A stretch of 20,764 bases of DNA from JBCCQH01 sp039024435 (GTDB lineage: Bacteria > Bacteroidota > Bacteroidia > J057 > JADKCL01): assembly GCA_039024435.1 (NCBI GenBank), contig JBCCQH010000125.1:1-20764 (forward strand), given 5' to 3'. Numbering within the stretch: the first letter of the stretch is position 1; each line of letters opens with the position of its first letter. A program made the translations under genes and the position numbers. Below are positions 1-8,412 of this stretch, piece by piece. The notes under the pieces are model-generated. The model made no database searches, was not told the origin of the DNA, and was given only the letters and a program-made list of their open reading frames with translations.

Positions 1-2
1 CG

Positions 3-92
3 TTGGAGCAGTTGTGGCTGTTCTGGGTGGCTCCGATTGTCGGTGCGATTCTGGCCGGCGTGGTCTACAAGTACCTTTCGCCGGAAGAATAA
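3..92 (+). CDS. aqpZ: Aquaporin (MIP family), C-terminal fragment
   Basis: Only the last 29 codons are inside the window; the gene starts to the left. The residues read LEQLWLFWVAPIVGAILAG and then VVYKYLSPEE before TAA. This matches the end of AqpZ-type aquaporins, where the motif LWLFWVxPIVG opens the sixth membrane helix and a short charged cytoplasmic tail follows. Aquaporins of this type form tetrameric water channels in the inner membrane. The NPA and selectivity-filter residues lie outside the window, so aquaporin versus glycerol facilitator cannot be tested here; the tail looks closer to AqpZ than to GlpF. A strong hairpin lies 17 bases after the stop. Confidence 0.75.
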   Translation: MEQLWLFWVAPIVGAILAGVVYKYLSPEE

Positions 93-109
93 ATCGCGGT
101 AAACCTGCA

Positions 110-152
110 ACAAGTCCGCCCTCCCTGATTCATGAAGGGGGGGCGGACTTGT
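110..152 (+). terminator. Hairpin after the aquaporin gene, probable terminator
   Basis: A 17-base arm (110-126) pairs with 136-152 with a single G-T wobble and a 9-base loop. It sits just after the aquaporin stop and before the promoter region of the sensor kinase. No T-run follows, so it is not a classical intrinsic terminator, but its strength and position suggest transcript termination or 3'-end protection. Confidence 0.6.
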
Positions 153-278
153 GGGTTGGGGGGATTGGTCCTCCACCCCAAATCGGGCAAGAATTGGGGC
201 ATTCGTCTTTTTCCGGGGTCCTTTGGCCATTATTTACTAACTTATTTGGGTCATTAGGCTCAGCACCAACAAACCGAG

Positions 279-3236
279 ATGTACAACATGATTTGCAAAT
301 TCCTCTACCGGATGACCGGGTTGTGGGCCATTTTGTGCTGGAATTGTAGCCTGCTGTCCGGCCAGCAATTCCCCTACCTGCGGGTTTCTACCGCGGAGGG
401 CTTGCCCAGTTCAGAAGTGTACGGAGTCGTGCAAGACGATGAGCGGTTCATTTGGATCCTCACAGACAACGGCCTCGCGCGGTTCGATGGCTACACCTTG
501 CGGATATACACCACCGCCGACGGTCTGCCCAGCAATGCGGTTTTTCGGACCACACGCGATGCTTTCGGCCGCCGTTGGTTCCTCACCAAACACAACCGCA
601 TCTGCTATTTTGACGGGAAGCAATTTCACCGATTCGCGGAGCAAATCGACCTCAAGCACTACTTGTCAAGCAAGATCGCCACCGAGATCTATTTTTCCCA
701 AAATGGGAATCTGAACATCCTCGCGGCAAAAGGCAATTCCGTCGTCGTTTCGCCGGAAAGCCGGCTGGTCGACACCATCCCGGACCGGGAGTACAACTTG
801 TTCTTTTTTCGGGACCAGGGGCAGGTGCGCGGCGACCAGATGCTCACCCCTGACCAACGACAGCGCCCCCTGGAGTGGCAGAGCCGTGCCCGCGTGCGGA
901 TTGACTTGCCCCTGATTGATACCACCATGTGGATCGACGGACTGGGCAAGGCCCATCCCTGGTATGTCGGGGACGGCACCGAACAGTTTGCCTTCGCCTA
1001 CCTGAACGATGTCTATCTTTTCCGGGCCGGAAAAGCGCCCCGTAAGCTGCACTTCTCCGGGGTGCTAAACCACCTTGATCTGGACGGGAAGCACCTGTGG
1101 GTCAGCTCCCGAGAGGGATTGTACCGGCTGGACCTCGCCACGGAGGTGCCCGAGCGGGACACGATTGATCTGCCGGCACTTAATTTCAGCGGAATCTTCC
1201 GGGACGATGAAGGCGGTTACTGGGTCTCCACGCTGGATCAAGGCGTATTCTACCTGCGCTCGGTGGGCTTTCGCAACATCGATTTGGGGCTGTCCGGCGA
1301 AGAAATGAACATCCGCCTGCTCAACGGCATCGGCGATACAGTACTGGCCGCCGGGCAGTTTGACAATAACTTTTTGGTGGTCCAAGGGAAACTAATCCGA
1401 CAACTCAGCAATGCCTCACCAAAACGCAACGACGACCGCATCCGGACGATCCTCCCCCTCCCGGAAAAGCGCCAATTCCTGATCGGCTACCTGGTGGCCG
1501 AATTGCATCGCTTGGATCTCAGAGCCGCGCAACCCGCCATCGTTCCCCACGGCATCGGCTGGCAACTGGATGGAATCAGTCAGAGCCGGGACGGACATCT
1601 TTTGGGCGCGCGCAACCACCTCCTCAAAATCCGCGCAGACTCGGTTGAAATCATGGCTATCAAGAAGCTGCGGTACCGCCACGTCGCGGAAGATCCGCAG
1701 GGGCGGATCTGGATGGTATCCGAGGGCAATCTGTTCGTTTATCAGGAAGGTCGGTTCACCAATGTCTCCGCCACGAATCCCGCCTACCCCGAGAGCGTGA
1801 CGTCACTGGTATTTTTTCAGGACAGTATCCTTTTGGTGGGCAGCCGGGACCGTGGCTTGTGGGCGATGCAAGGCACCCAATTGGGGCCGATTCCGGCCCT
1901 GGACAAGTGGACCGGTGGCTTGGTGAAACACGTGTTTGTGGATCAAGATGACCGGATCTGGCTGGCGACCAACCAAGGCATCGTCCTGCTGTTTCGCCAG
2001 GACAATGCCTGGAAGGTCCGCAAGTTTACCGCTCAGGATGGCTTGCTCTCAAACGAAATCAACCAGGTCTACGTCCACCAGGACAAGGTTTGGGCCGCTA
2101 CCAGCAACGGCCTCACCTACTTCGTGGTCGGGGACATCCCCGAAGTCAAGCGCGACGCCCGGCTTCATCTGAACCAGTTGCGCATAAACGGCGCGGAAGT
2201 GGCAATCACCCCCGGCCAAACCCTCGAATTATCCGCGGAAGAAAACACCCTTGACTTCCAGTTTACCGGCATCTCCTACCACCAATGGGGCCGGGTGCGC
2301 TACCGCTACGGGCTCGAGGGTTTCGACGACAACCGCCTGGTGTCCTTGCGGGGCCGGGTCCAGTACTACAAGCTTCCCCCCGGGGACTACCGATTTACGG
2401 TGGAGAGTTCGCGCCTGGACGGCGAATGGACCCCACCGCAGACCCTGGCCGCATTCCGCATCGCCCGGCCCTGGTGGCAGCGGTGGTGGTTTTTCCTGGG
2501 AAGCGCAGCTTACATCGTGACGTTGGGGGTGCTGTTCCTCCGCTGGCGGGTCCGGGCAGTCAAGCGCCGCGAACAGGTCCGCACCCGCATCCTGGAATTG
2601 GAAAAACAGGCCTTGCAGGCGCAAATGAACCCCCACTTCCTCTTCAACACCCTCAACGCCATCCAGAGCTACCTCTCCGCCAACGAAACCGCCAAGGCCG
2701 AGGAATACCTCGCCGATTTCTCCCGCCTGATTCGACTCATTCTCGAAAACAGCCGCCGCTCCGAAGTCGCCCTGGCCCGGGAATTGGAACTGCTGGAAAA
2801 GTACATGGCATTCGAGGCCCTGCGCTTCGACGACCGCATCCGATTTGAGTTGCAGGTAGACCCCGCCCTCCCAACCGAACGCATCACCGTGCCCCCGATG
2901 CTGTTGCAGCCCTTCGTCGAAAATGCTGTGGTCCACGGCCTGGCCCACACCGAGCGCGCCGGCCGGGTCTGCCTCCGCATTGCCGCTGAATCGCGCCACC
3001 TCCGCTGTACGATTGAGGACAATGGCATCGGGCGGGAAGCTGCCGCGGCCTTGAACCGGGGGCACTCCCGTCGCCAAGGCGTGGGCATGGTCATCACCCG
3101 CGAACGCTTGCGCCTGCTCAACGAACGCCTCCCCATCGACCTGGCGCTGCAGGTCGAGGACCTCCACGACGGAAACCGACCCTGCGGGACCCGGATCACC
3201 CTGAAAATTCCTTACCAAACCACCGCAACCCCATGA
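279..3236 (+). CDS. Sensor histidine kinase, Reg_prop/Y_Y_Y periplasmic sensor with LytS-type (His_kinase) core
   Basis: This 985-residue protein has an N-terminal export signal (hydrophobic stretch around residues 12-28). A long periplasmic region with repeated propeller-type blades follows, for example DERFIWILTDNGLARFDG near residue 55 and DDRIWLATNQGIVLL near 556. A Y_Y_Y domain lies at about 630-730 and one membrane helix at about 735-755. The cytoplasmic kinase core has the phospho-acceptor H786 in NPHFLFN, the ATP-binding N-box with N882 in QPFVENAVVHG, and the G-box D914 in EDNGIG. This is the LytS/His_kinase type, which normally partners a LytTR regulator, and such a gene follows with an ATGA overlap. 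The usual response-regulator fusion of hybrid systems is absent. In Bacteroidota similar sensors often detect glycans, but the ligand cannot be read here. Starts at 288 or 312 are possible; 312 gives a more conventional signal peptide. Confidence 0.9.
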   Translation: MYNMICKFLYRMTGLWAILCWNCSLLSGQQFPYLRVSTAEGLPSSEVYGVVQDDERFIWILTDNGLARFDGYTLRIYTTADGLPSNAVFRTTRDAFGRRWFLTKHNRICYFDGKQFHRFAEQIDLKHYLSSKIATEIYFSQNGNLNILAAKGNSVVVSPESRLVDTIPDREYNLFFFRDQGQVRGDQMLTPDQRQRPLEWQSRARVRIDLPLIDTTMWIDGLGKAHPWYVGDGTEQFAFAYLNDVYLFRAGKAPRKLHFSGVLNHLDLDGKHLWVSSREGLYRLDLATEVPERDTIDLPALNFSGIFRDDEGGYWVSTLDQGVFYLRSVGFRNIDLGLSGEEMNIRLLNGIGDTVLAAGQFDNNFLVVQGKLIRQLSNASPKRNDDRIRTILPLPEKRQFLIGYLVAELHRLDLRAAQPAIVPHGIGWQLDGISQSRDGHLLGARNHLLKIRADSVEIMAIKKLRYRHVAEDPQGRIWMVSEGNLFVYQEGRFTNVSATNPAYPESVTSLVFFQDSILLVGSRDRGLWAMQGTQLGPIPALDKWTGGLVKHVFVDQDDRIWLATNQGIVLLFRQDNAWKVRKFTAQDGLLSNEINQVYVHQDKVWAATSNGLTYFVVGDIPEVKRDARLHLNQLRINGAEVAITPGQTLELSAEENTLDFQFTGISYHQWGRVRYRYGLEGFDDNRLVSLRGRVQYYKLPPGDYRFTVESSRLDGEWTPPQTLAAFRIARPWWQRWWFFLGSAAYIVTLGVLFLRWRVRAVKRREQVRTRILELEKQALQAQMNPHFLFNTLNAIQSYLSANETAKAEEYLADFSRLIRLILENSRRSEVALARELELLEKYMAFEALRFDDRIRFELQVDPALPTERITVPPMLLQPFVENAVVHGLAHTERAGRVCLRIAAESRHLRCTIEDNGIGREAAAALNRGHSRRQGVGMVITRERLRLLNERLPIDLALQVEDLHDGNRPCGTRITLKIPYQTTATP

Positions 3237-3964
3237 CCAAAGTACTGATCGTCGACGATGAAACCCGGGCCCGGCAAGTCATCCGCAACTACCTCCGCCG
3301 CTTCGCCCCCAACCTCGAAATCCTGGGGGAAGCCGACTCAGTTGCGTCGGCCACGGCGATGCTGGAAGCCGAGCGGCCCGATCTGGTCTTCCTCGATGTG
3401 CGCCTGCAGGATGGCACCGGATTTGACCTGCTCGCGCTGCTGGAAGAGATCGATTTTCAGGTCATTTTTGTCACGGCCTACGACGAATACGCCATCCGTG
3501 CCTTCCGCTTCAATGCCATTGATTACCTGCTCAAACCCATCAGCCCCTCGGAGTTTCGCGAAGCCATCGCCCGCGCGCAGACCTTGCGGCAACCGCGCCC
3601 CTCGCTCCGCCATTTTGCCCAAACCCAAACGGCCCCGCGGCGCCTCACCCTCAAGACGCTCGATAGCATCCACGTGGTTGCGGTGGCCGATATAGTGCGC
3701 TTGCAGGCCGACAATTCCTACACGACGGTCTACCTCCGGGACGGGCGTTCCATCCTGGTTTCCCGCTCCCTGAAGTATTTTGCCGATCTCTTGTCCGAAG
3801 CCCACTTTGCCCGCAGCCACCAGTCGCACCTGGTCAACCTCTACTTTGTGGACCGATTTGACCGGCCCAACATGATGCTGCACCTGTCGGATGGAATCGG
3901 AGTTCCGGTGGCGACCCGGCGGCGCGACCAAGTCTTGCGGCTGTTGGAGCGCATGGTGGGCTGA
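3233..3964 (+). CDS. LytTR-family response regulator
   Basis: This 243-residue protein begins with a receiver domain: acidic pair D8/D9, phospho-acceptor D55 in LVFLDVRLQDG, T81 and K101 in DYLLKPIS. A LytTR DNA-binding domain fills about residues 137-240 (LQADNSYTTVYLRDG, then SRSLKYFADLL and FARSHQSHLVN), the layout of AlgR/LytR/AgrA-type regulators. Its ATG overlaps the kinase stop by four bases, so the pair is translationally coupled and almost certainly forms one phosphorelay. LytTR proteins bind pairs of roughly 9-bp direct repeats spaced about two helical turns apart. A repeat with that spacing occurs upstream of the next gene, making that gene a candidate target (inference). Confidence 0.93.
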   Translation: MTKVLIVDDETRARQVIRNYLRRFAPNLEILGEADSVASATAMLEAERPDLVFLDVRLQDGTGFDLLALLEEIDFQVIFVTAYDEYAIRAFRFNAIDYLLKPISPSEFREAIARAQTLRQPRPSLRHFAQTQTAPRRLTLKTLDSIHVVAVADIVRLQADNSYTTVYLRDGRSILVSRSLKYFADLLSEAHFARSHQSHLVNLYFVDRFDRPNMMLHLSDGIGVPVATRRRDQVLRLLERMVG

Positions 3965-4107
3965 GTCAGAAAACCCGTCTAACTTTCCAGTAATCCGGGA
4001 GACGACAAGCTGGCCATTCCCCCGGGGCAGCGGTTTTGCATGCGTAAATTATCGATTTTCCTCCACCATTCCGGATCGGTCCGCGCACTCTTACTTTCTC
4101 CCCAACC

Positions 4108-4139
4108 GCGAATTCAAACCCAAACCCGGCGAATTCAAA
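4108..4139 (+). promoter_or_regulatory. 11-bp direct repeat with 21-bp period, candidate LytTR binding site
   Basis: The sequence gcgaattcaaa occurs exactly at 4108-4118 and again at 4129-4139. The 21-base period equals two helical turns, the geometry known for LytTR regulators such as AgrA. It lies about 50-80 bases upstream of the -7 element at 4190, a usual place for an activator, and just after the LytTR gene. The base sequence is not an obvious match to known LytTR boxes, so the assignment rests on spacing and context. Confidence 0.35.
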
Positions 4140-4189
4140 GCGGGGACTTCCCTTCACAAAAGCACCCGGTTCCGGGGCGAGCAACCCAC

Positions 4190-4197
4190 TAGCTTTG
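4190..4197 (+). promoter_or_regulatory. Bacteroidota -7 promoter element for the T9SS cargo gene
   Basis: TAGCTTTG is a full match to the Bacteroidota -7 consensus TAnnTTTG and stands 39 bases before the ATG at 4237, giving a leader of about 30 bases. No clear -33 TTG is visible, which would fit a promoter that depends on an activator. Confidence 0.5.
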
Positions 4198-4236
4198 GTA
4201 CAAACATTCCTTATTAATCAATAACAGATTCACTCT

Positions 4237-6084
4237 ATGAAAATTGTGTTAAAACTCTCTCTTACCGCCTTAATTTGCTGTTTTGGCTTTTTTGCCCACG
4301 CCCAAACCCGCATCGATTTTGAAAGTCTACCGGGCAGCTACGCCGAAGGAGATGATATTTCGACCGAGTACGCAGCGGGCGACTGCGGTGTCACTTTTTA
4401 TCTGCTCAGTGAAACCAGCGGCTTGCACCCCAAATTGGCACAGGTCGGCGGAAGCACCTACTATGCTTTTCAAGGCATCGATGATCTCCAATGCGCGGTT
4501 CCTGGTTCCACGGACGTGGACATGCCGGATCCCAGCGCTGGAGCTGGCTGTTTCTTCATCACCGATGATGGGGTAGTCAACTCCAGCCCAGATTCTTTGG
4601 TGATTGTCTGGACGAATTACACCCTGCAGTGCAGCGGGGACATCCTGGACGTTGACGGAACTGAGGCCTGGCGGATCATCGCCTGGGACGATCTGGGCAA
4701 TGTCCTCGATGTAATCGAACTCGACTACACGCATCCGACCGCCGGCAACGGCCTCGCGACTTCCTGGTCCTTCATCAACGTGGGCCCGATCAAGAAGGTG
4801 ACCCTCGCCCCGCTCGGCGGCAGCAACTTCGGGCTGGCCCTGGACAACTTTGATCCCTGCAATGCAGCGGCAGAATACTGCTGTGGGGGAGGCAAAAACC
4901 TCCAAACGAATTCCGACTTTGAACTGGGCGACACCGGTTTCAACTCGGGCTACACGGTCGAAGGCGACCCGGTCAACGACCTCTTGCAACCGGGCGAGTA
5001 CGCCATCGTCAATGGTGCCACCGCCGCCCAAATCAGTCCGAACTGGAACGTGGTCAATTCAGTAACTTGCGATGACCAGGACGACTTTTTGGTGGTCAAT
5101 GGCCGCACGAACCTCTCCGGCCAAAAAACCGTCTGGCGCAATACCTACACCCTGGACGAAGACAAAAGCTTCATCTTCTGCGCCCGGGTGAAGAACTTGC
5201 CCACCTGTGCCTTCGATGTCTTGCCCAAAATCGACATCATGGCCGGCAGCACGGTCCTGGCCAGCTACACCGTGGACGTGGATCCGAGTGATCCTTGTGC
5301 CTGGGAGCTGATCAACGTTGGCTTCAGCACTGCCGGGAACACCGGCCCAGTCGCCTACACCTTCAAGATCCGCCTCGCGGAAAACGAAATGGGCGACGGC
5401 AACGACCTCGCCATCGACAACATCTCGATGCGGGAAGAAGGCTTCCCCTCCACACCCTCTCCGACCTTTACCACCACTCCCAACGACGAGGGCACCTACT
5501 CCACGGTCAACGCCAGTGCGGCGGCGCTGGATCCCGGCTGTTTCTCCTCTTGGATCGTCTGTGGCCTGGACAATTTTGGGGTCTGCGATCCCGCCAAGAA
5601 GCTTTCGCTTTCGTCCTGGAATGGCCTGTCCGACCTGAGCTTCGCCAACTACGACGGAACCGACACCCCGGATCCCGACTTCGATCCCGGTCGTTTCCCC
5701 TACGGCCGCTACGAGATCACCCACATCGTGCAGTGCCCCTGCACCAAGCCCGGGATCTCCACCCAAACGGTGAGCTTGATGGCCTCCTCTAAGATGGCCA
5801 ATCCCGGCCTGGGCGGCGGAAGCGGCGAAGAAGCCGTCCACATCTACCCCAACCCCGCCCACGAATCGGTGACCCTGGAAGCCACCGCTACGACCGAATT
5901 CCCCTGGCAGATCCAGATGCTCGACCTCTCGGGCAAGTCGGTCCTCAGTGCCGAGCTTCCCGCCGGAAACCGCACCTGGGAACTCCGCCTCCCGGAACTG
6001 CCGGACGGCATTTACATGCTCCGCATCAACGACGGCCGGCGGATCACCAAGCAGAAGGTGATCGTCCGGAGCACTCACGAGTAA
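4237..6084 (+). CDS. Secreted protein with type IX secretion C-terminal sorting domain
   Basis: This 615-residue protein starts with a clear signal peptide (MKIVLKLSLTALICCFGFF, cleavage near AHA-QT). It ends in a T9SS type A sorting domain: IYPNPAHESVTLEA at about residue 535, then MLDLSGKSVLSAELPAG, LPDGIYMLRI and a final KQKVIV strand. It should cross the outer membrane through the type IX machinery and be anchored or released at the surface. The middle is rich in Asp, Asn, Gly, Thr and Cys and looks like beta-sandwich or adhesion modules. One stretch (about 230-400) resembles carbohydrate-binding or jelly-roll folds: NSDFELGDTGFNSGY early, then DNISMREEGFP at its end. No catalytic motif was recognised. 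It has its own promoter 39 bases upstream and follows the kinase/LytTR pair on the same strand. Confidence 0.85.
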   Translation: MKIVLKLSLTALICCFGFFAHAQTRIDFESLPGSYAEGDDISTEYAAGDCGVTFYLLSETSGLHPKLAQVGGSTYYAFQGIDDLQCAVPGSTDVDMPDPSAGAGCFFITDDGVVNSSPDSLVIVWTNYTLQCSGDILDVDGTEAWRIIAWDDLGNVLDVIELDYTHPTAGNGLATSWSFINVGPIKKVTLAPLGGSNFGLALDNFDPCNAAAEYCCGGGKNLQTNSDFELGDTGFNSGYTVEGDPVNDLLQPGEYAIVNGATAAQISPNWNVVNSVTCDDQDDFLVVNGRTNLSGQKTVWRNTYTLDEDKSFIFCARVKNLPTCAFDVLPKIDIMAGSTVLASYTVDVDPSDPCAWELINVGFSTAGNTGPVAYTFKIRLAENEMGDGNDLAIDNISMREEGFPSTPSPTFTTTPNDEGTYSTVNASAAALDPGCFSSWIVCGLDNFGVCDPAKKLSLSSWNGLSDLSFANYDGTDTPDPDFDPGRFPYGRYEITHIVQCPCTKPGISTQTVSLMASSKMANPGLGGGSGEEAVHIYPNPAHESVTLEATATTEFPWQIQMLDLSGKSVLSAELPAGNRTWELRLPELPDGIYMLRINDGRRITKQKVIVRSTHE

Positions 6085-6103
6085 TTTTATCGGTTTTTTT
6101 GCC

Positions 6104-6131
6104 CCAAAGGCCACCTCCGGGTGGCCTTTGG
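6104..6131 (+). terminator. Hairpin after the T9SS cargo gene
   Basis: A perfect 12-bp stem (6104-6115 with 6120-6131) closes a 4-base loop, 20 bases after the stop of the secreted-protein gene. The T-run (6094-6100) is before the stem rather than after it, so termination is likely but not classical. Confidence 0.6.
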
Positions 6132-6242
6132 TCATTTGGGGGGCGGGCAATCCAGACGACCGACGCGACCGGCAAGGAGGCGACAATCGCGGTTCCAATC
6201 CGCCGCAACTCCAGGTTGCCCGACTTCCTCCGCATCCGGGAA

Positions 6243-8276
6243 ATGCATAAATTGCCGCTCGGCGATATGCAAAATCCGGACCCCAAGAAACATGCGCAGT
6301 GGATCCTCCTCGCCGGAGCGGTCCTGTTTGGGTTTTACCTGTTGGGGATGGCGTTTCCGGAGCCTTTCTGGGGAACCAACAATCCAGGCTTTCTCCCCTT
6401 GCCGGTCCAGTTGGCCGTACTCCTACTCGCGGCGGGCTGCTTTGTGGGCCCGCGCTTCCTCAAACCAGGCTCGCTCCCGGAGCTTCCCGCCGGACTCGAT
6501 CCCCGCTGGTGGGCGTTTGGCCTGGGCATCCTCGGGGCGGTGCTGTTTTACAGCTTCCCCATCGCGCTGGACCGCTACGGCGACTCGGTATTTATCCGCC
6601 AGGACATCGACCTGACGATTGAGGACTGGGACGGACGGCTGATCAGCGAGTTGTTGCAGCCGGACTGGCTCAGTTCCAAGGTCGGATTGCGGAGTTGGTA
6701 CCAACTCAACAACTTGTTTTCCTGGCTGCTGGGGATGAATGGCGTCGAAGTGGCTCGGCTGCTGGGCGCGGTCTACGGCGGGATTTTTATCGGATTGTGG
6801 GTGCGGTTTTGCCATTTGTTCTTGCGGGAAACGGGCTGGCGCAGGCTTTTTATCACCGTCGGTCTGACCGCGCCATTTTTACAAGTATTCGCCGGCCACT
6901 ACGAGACCTACAGCATCGCGTACGTGGGCATCCTGGGTTGGGTGAGCGCCCTGGGCCTCTACTTTCAGACCGGGAGCCGCCGCTGGCTCTTCGCGCTGCC
7001 GTTCATTTTCCTGGTCATCCTGCAGACCCACATCACCAACTGGCTCCTGTTTCCGACCCTGGCAATGGCCTACGCCTGGCATTACCGGGAAAAACTGGCA
7101 ACTAGCTGGGGCAAAATCGATGCTGCACTTGCCAGGGTCCTGCCCGGATTTCGGGGCGGGTGGAGCTGGTCGGGACTGCTGGTCTATTACTTTTTGCCGG
7201 CGCTGTCCATCGGGGCGTACGCCTACTTTGTGGTCTTCGCCAATCACGATGGCCCCCGCCAATTCTCGAAAGAAGAGTTTGAAAATACCCTTTTTCTGCC
7301 GCTCTACACCGGCGAACCGGCGCCCCTGGACCGTTACAACCTCTTCAGCGCGGCGCATTTTTTGGACTATCTGAACCTGATGTTCCTGTGGTCCTCGGCC
7401 GCCCTCCTGCTGTTCGTGCCACCGCTTACGTTTTTGCGCCGCAAGATTGATTGGCGGGCCCCGCTGGTGCTGATGCTGAGTGCGACGCTGGTGCTGTACC
7501 TGATCGTATTTTTTGCCCTGAATCCTTTGTTGGCGGCTTCGGTGGACTGGGACCTGTTTGTGCTGCCGGGGCTGGTGGCCCTGTCTTTTCTGGTCGTGGT
7601 CTACGCCCAGGTGGAAAGGGAAATGGCGGTGCGCCATGCGGCGGGTCCGGTGCTGGGACTCGTGGTGCTGGGAATGACTTTTTTCCTGGTAAATGCTTCC
7701 CCCGCTTCGCTGAGTGACCGCTATGCGGCCATGGGCCGCTGGAACTACAAAACTTATTGGATCGGCAGCAGCACCGTCCTGCTGACCCCGGCGGAGCTGG
7801 CCACCGACAGTGTTTCTGCCCAGGCGGAACGGGTCCACGCCCTGGAAGACCTGGCTCCGTACGCTACCCCGGGCAATGACCGCGAATACGCCGGACTATT
7901 GCTCGAAGTGGGGTTGCACCACCGCCGCACCGGCAATCCCGCCGCCGCCATTCCGTACCTGGAACGCGCGCATTCCTATTCCCCCCGACTCGGGCGCAAC
8001 CTCTATTTTCTCACCGTCACCCACTTCGAAATGAAACAGTTCCGGGCCGCCTATCCCTACGTGCGCGATCTGGTACGCATCAAATATCCGCCCTACGAAC
8101 GCACCCTGAAAATCGGGATGCACGTGGCGCTGGCCGCCCAGGAATACCAGTCGGCGGCCGACTACGCGGTCACCTACCTGAACCGCTGGCAAGATGATCC
8201 GGTGGTCGTGGAAGTGGAGCGGCGATTGCGCACCGGGGACCGCATCGCCACAATTGTGGATCTATTCGGGCAATAA
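6243..8276 (+). CDS. Multipass membrane protein with C-terminal TPR-like repeats, possibly GT-C glycosyltransferase-like
   Basis: From ATG 6243 the product is 677 residues; ATG 6270 (668 residues, MQNPDPKKHAQWILLAG) is equally plausible. The frame is open further upstream but crosses the hairpin at 6104-6131, so those starts are unlikely. About ten hydrophobic helices span the first 480 residues. A long acidic loop (SVFIRQDIDLTIEDWDGR) follows the third helix, and a GHYETYS motif comes later. An early acidic extracytoplasmic loop in a multipass protein is typical of GT-C-fold, lipid-sugar-dependent glycosyltransferases; that link is inferred by resemblance only. The last 150 residues are soluble and helical with TPR-like repeats (AGLLLEVGLHHRRTGNPAAA, then FEMKQFRAAYPYVRDLV). 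No gene-specific function is recognised. Confidence 0.7.
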   Translation: MHKLPLGDMQNPDPKKHAQWILLAGAVLFGFYLLGMAFPEPFWGTNNPGFLPLPVQLAVLLLAAGCFVGPRFLKPGSLPELPAGLDPRWWAFGLGILGAVLFYSFPIALDRYGDSVFIRQDIDLTIEDWDGRLISELLQPDWLSSKVGLRSWYQLNNLFSWLLGMNGVEVARLLGAVYGGIFIGLWVRFCHLFLRETGWRRLFITVGLTAPFLQVFAGHYETYSIAYVGILGWVSALGLYFQTGSRRWLFALPFIFLVILQTHITNWLLFPTLAMAYAWHYREKLATSWGKIDAALARVLPGFRGGWSWSGLLVYYFLPALSIGAYAYFVVFANHDGPRQFSKEEFENTLFLPLYTGEPAPLDRYNLFSAAHFLDYLNLMFLWSSAALLLFVPPLTFLRRKIDWRAPLVLMLSATLVLYLIVFFALNPLLAASVDWDLFVLPGLVALSFLVVVYAQVEREMAVRHAAGPVLGLVVLGMTFFLVNASPASLSDRYAAMGRWNYKTYWIGSSTVLLTPAELATDSVSAQAERVHALEDLAPYATPGNDREYAGLLLEVGLHHRRTGNPAAAIPYLERAHSYSPRLGRNLYFLTVTHFEMKQFRAAYPYVRDLVRIKYPPYERTLKIGMHVALAAQEYQSAADYAVTYLNRWQDDPVVVEVERRLRTGDRIATIVDLFGQ

Positions 8277-8341
8277 CGGGATCAGGGGCGGATCACCGCC
8301 GGCACCAATCCTTTCCCCCGACCAAACGATTTCCGAAAAAA

Positions 8342-8369
8342 TTGGTTACTTTTATAGATGATAGCTTCA
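8342..8369 (+). promoter_or_regulatory. Possible promoter for the exported protein at 8413
   Basis: A TTG at 8342-8344 stands 17 bases before TAGCTTCA (8362-8369), which matches TAnnTTTG at four of its six fixed positions. The spacing fits Bacteroidota promoters and the leader would be about 35 bases. The match is partial. Confidence 0.3.
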
Positions 8370-8412
8370 CTATGATCGGATAAAACCCCGCCTAACCGCA
8401 TTCCCTCGGCCT

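Noticed and set aside
2229..3218. Minus-strand frame of 329 codons opposite the kinase core
   Set aside because: The plus strand encodes all histidine kinase motifs; the antisense frame is a by-product of third-position GC.
5059..6198. Minus-strand frame of 379 codons opposite the T9SS cargo gene
   Set aside because: The plus strand has a signal peptide and a T9SS sorting domain; the antisense translation is repetitive Gly/Val/Asp and runs through the hairpin.
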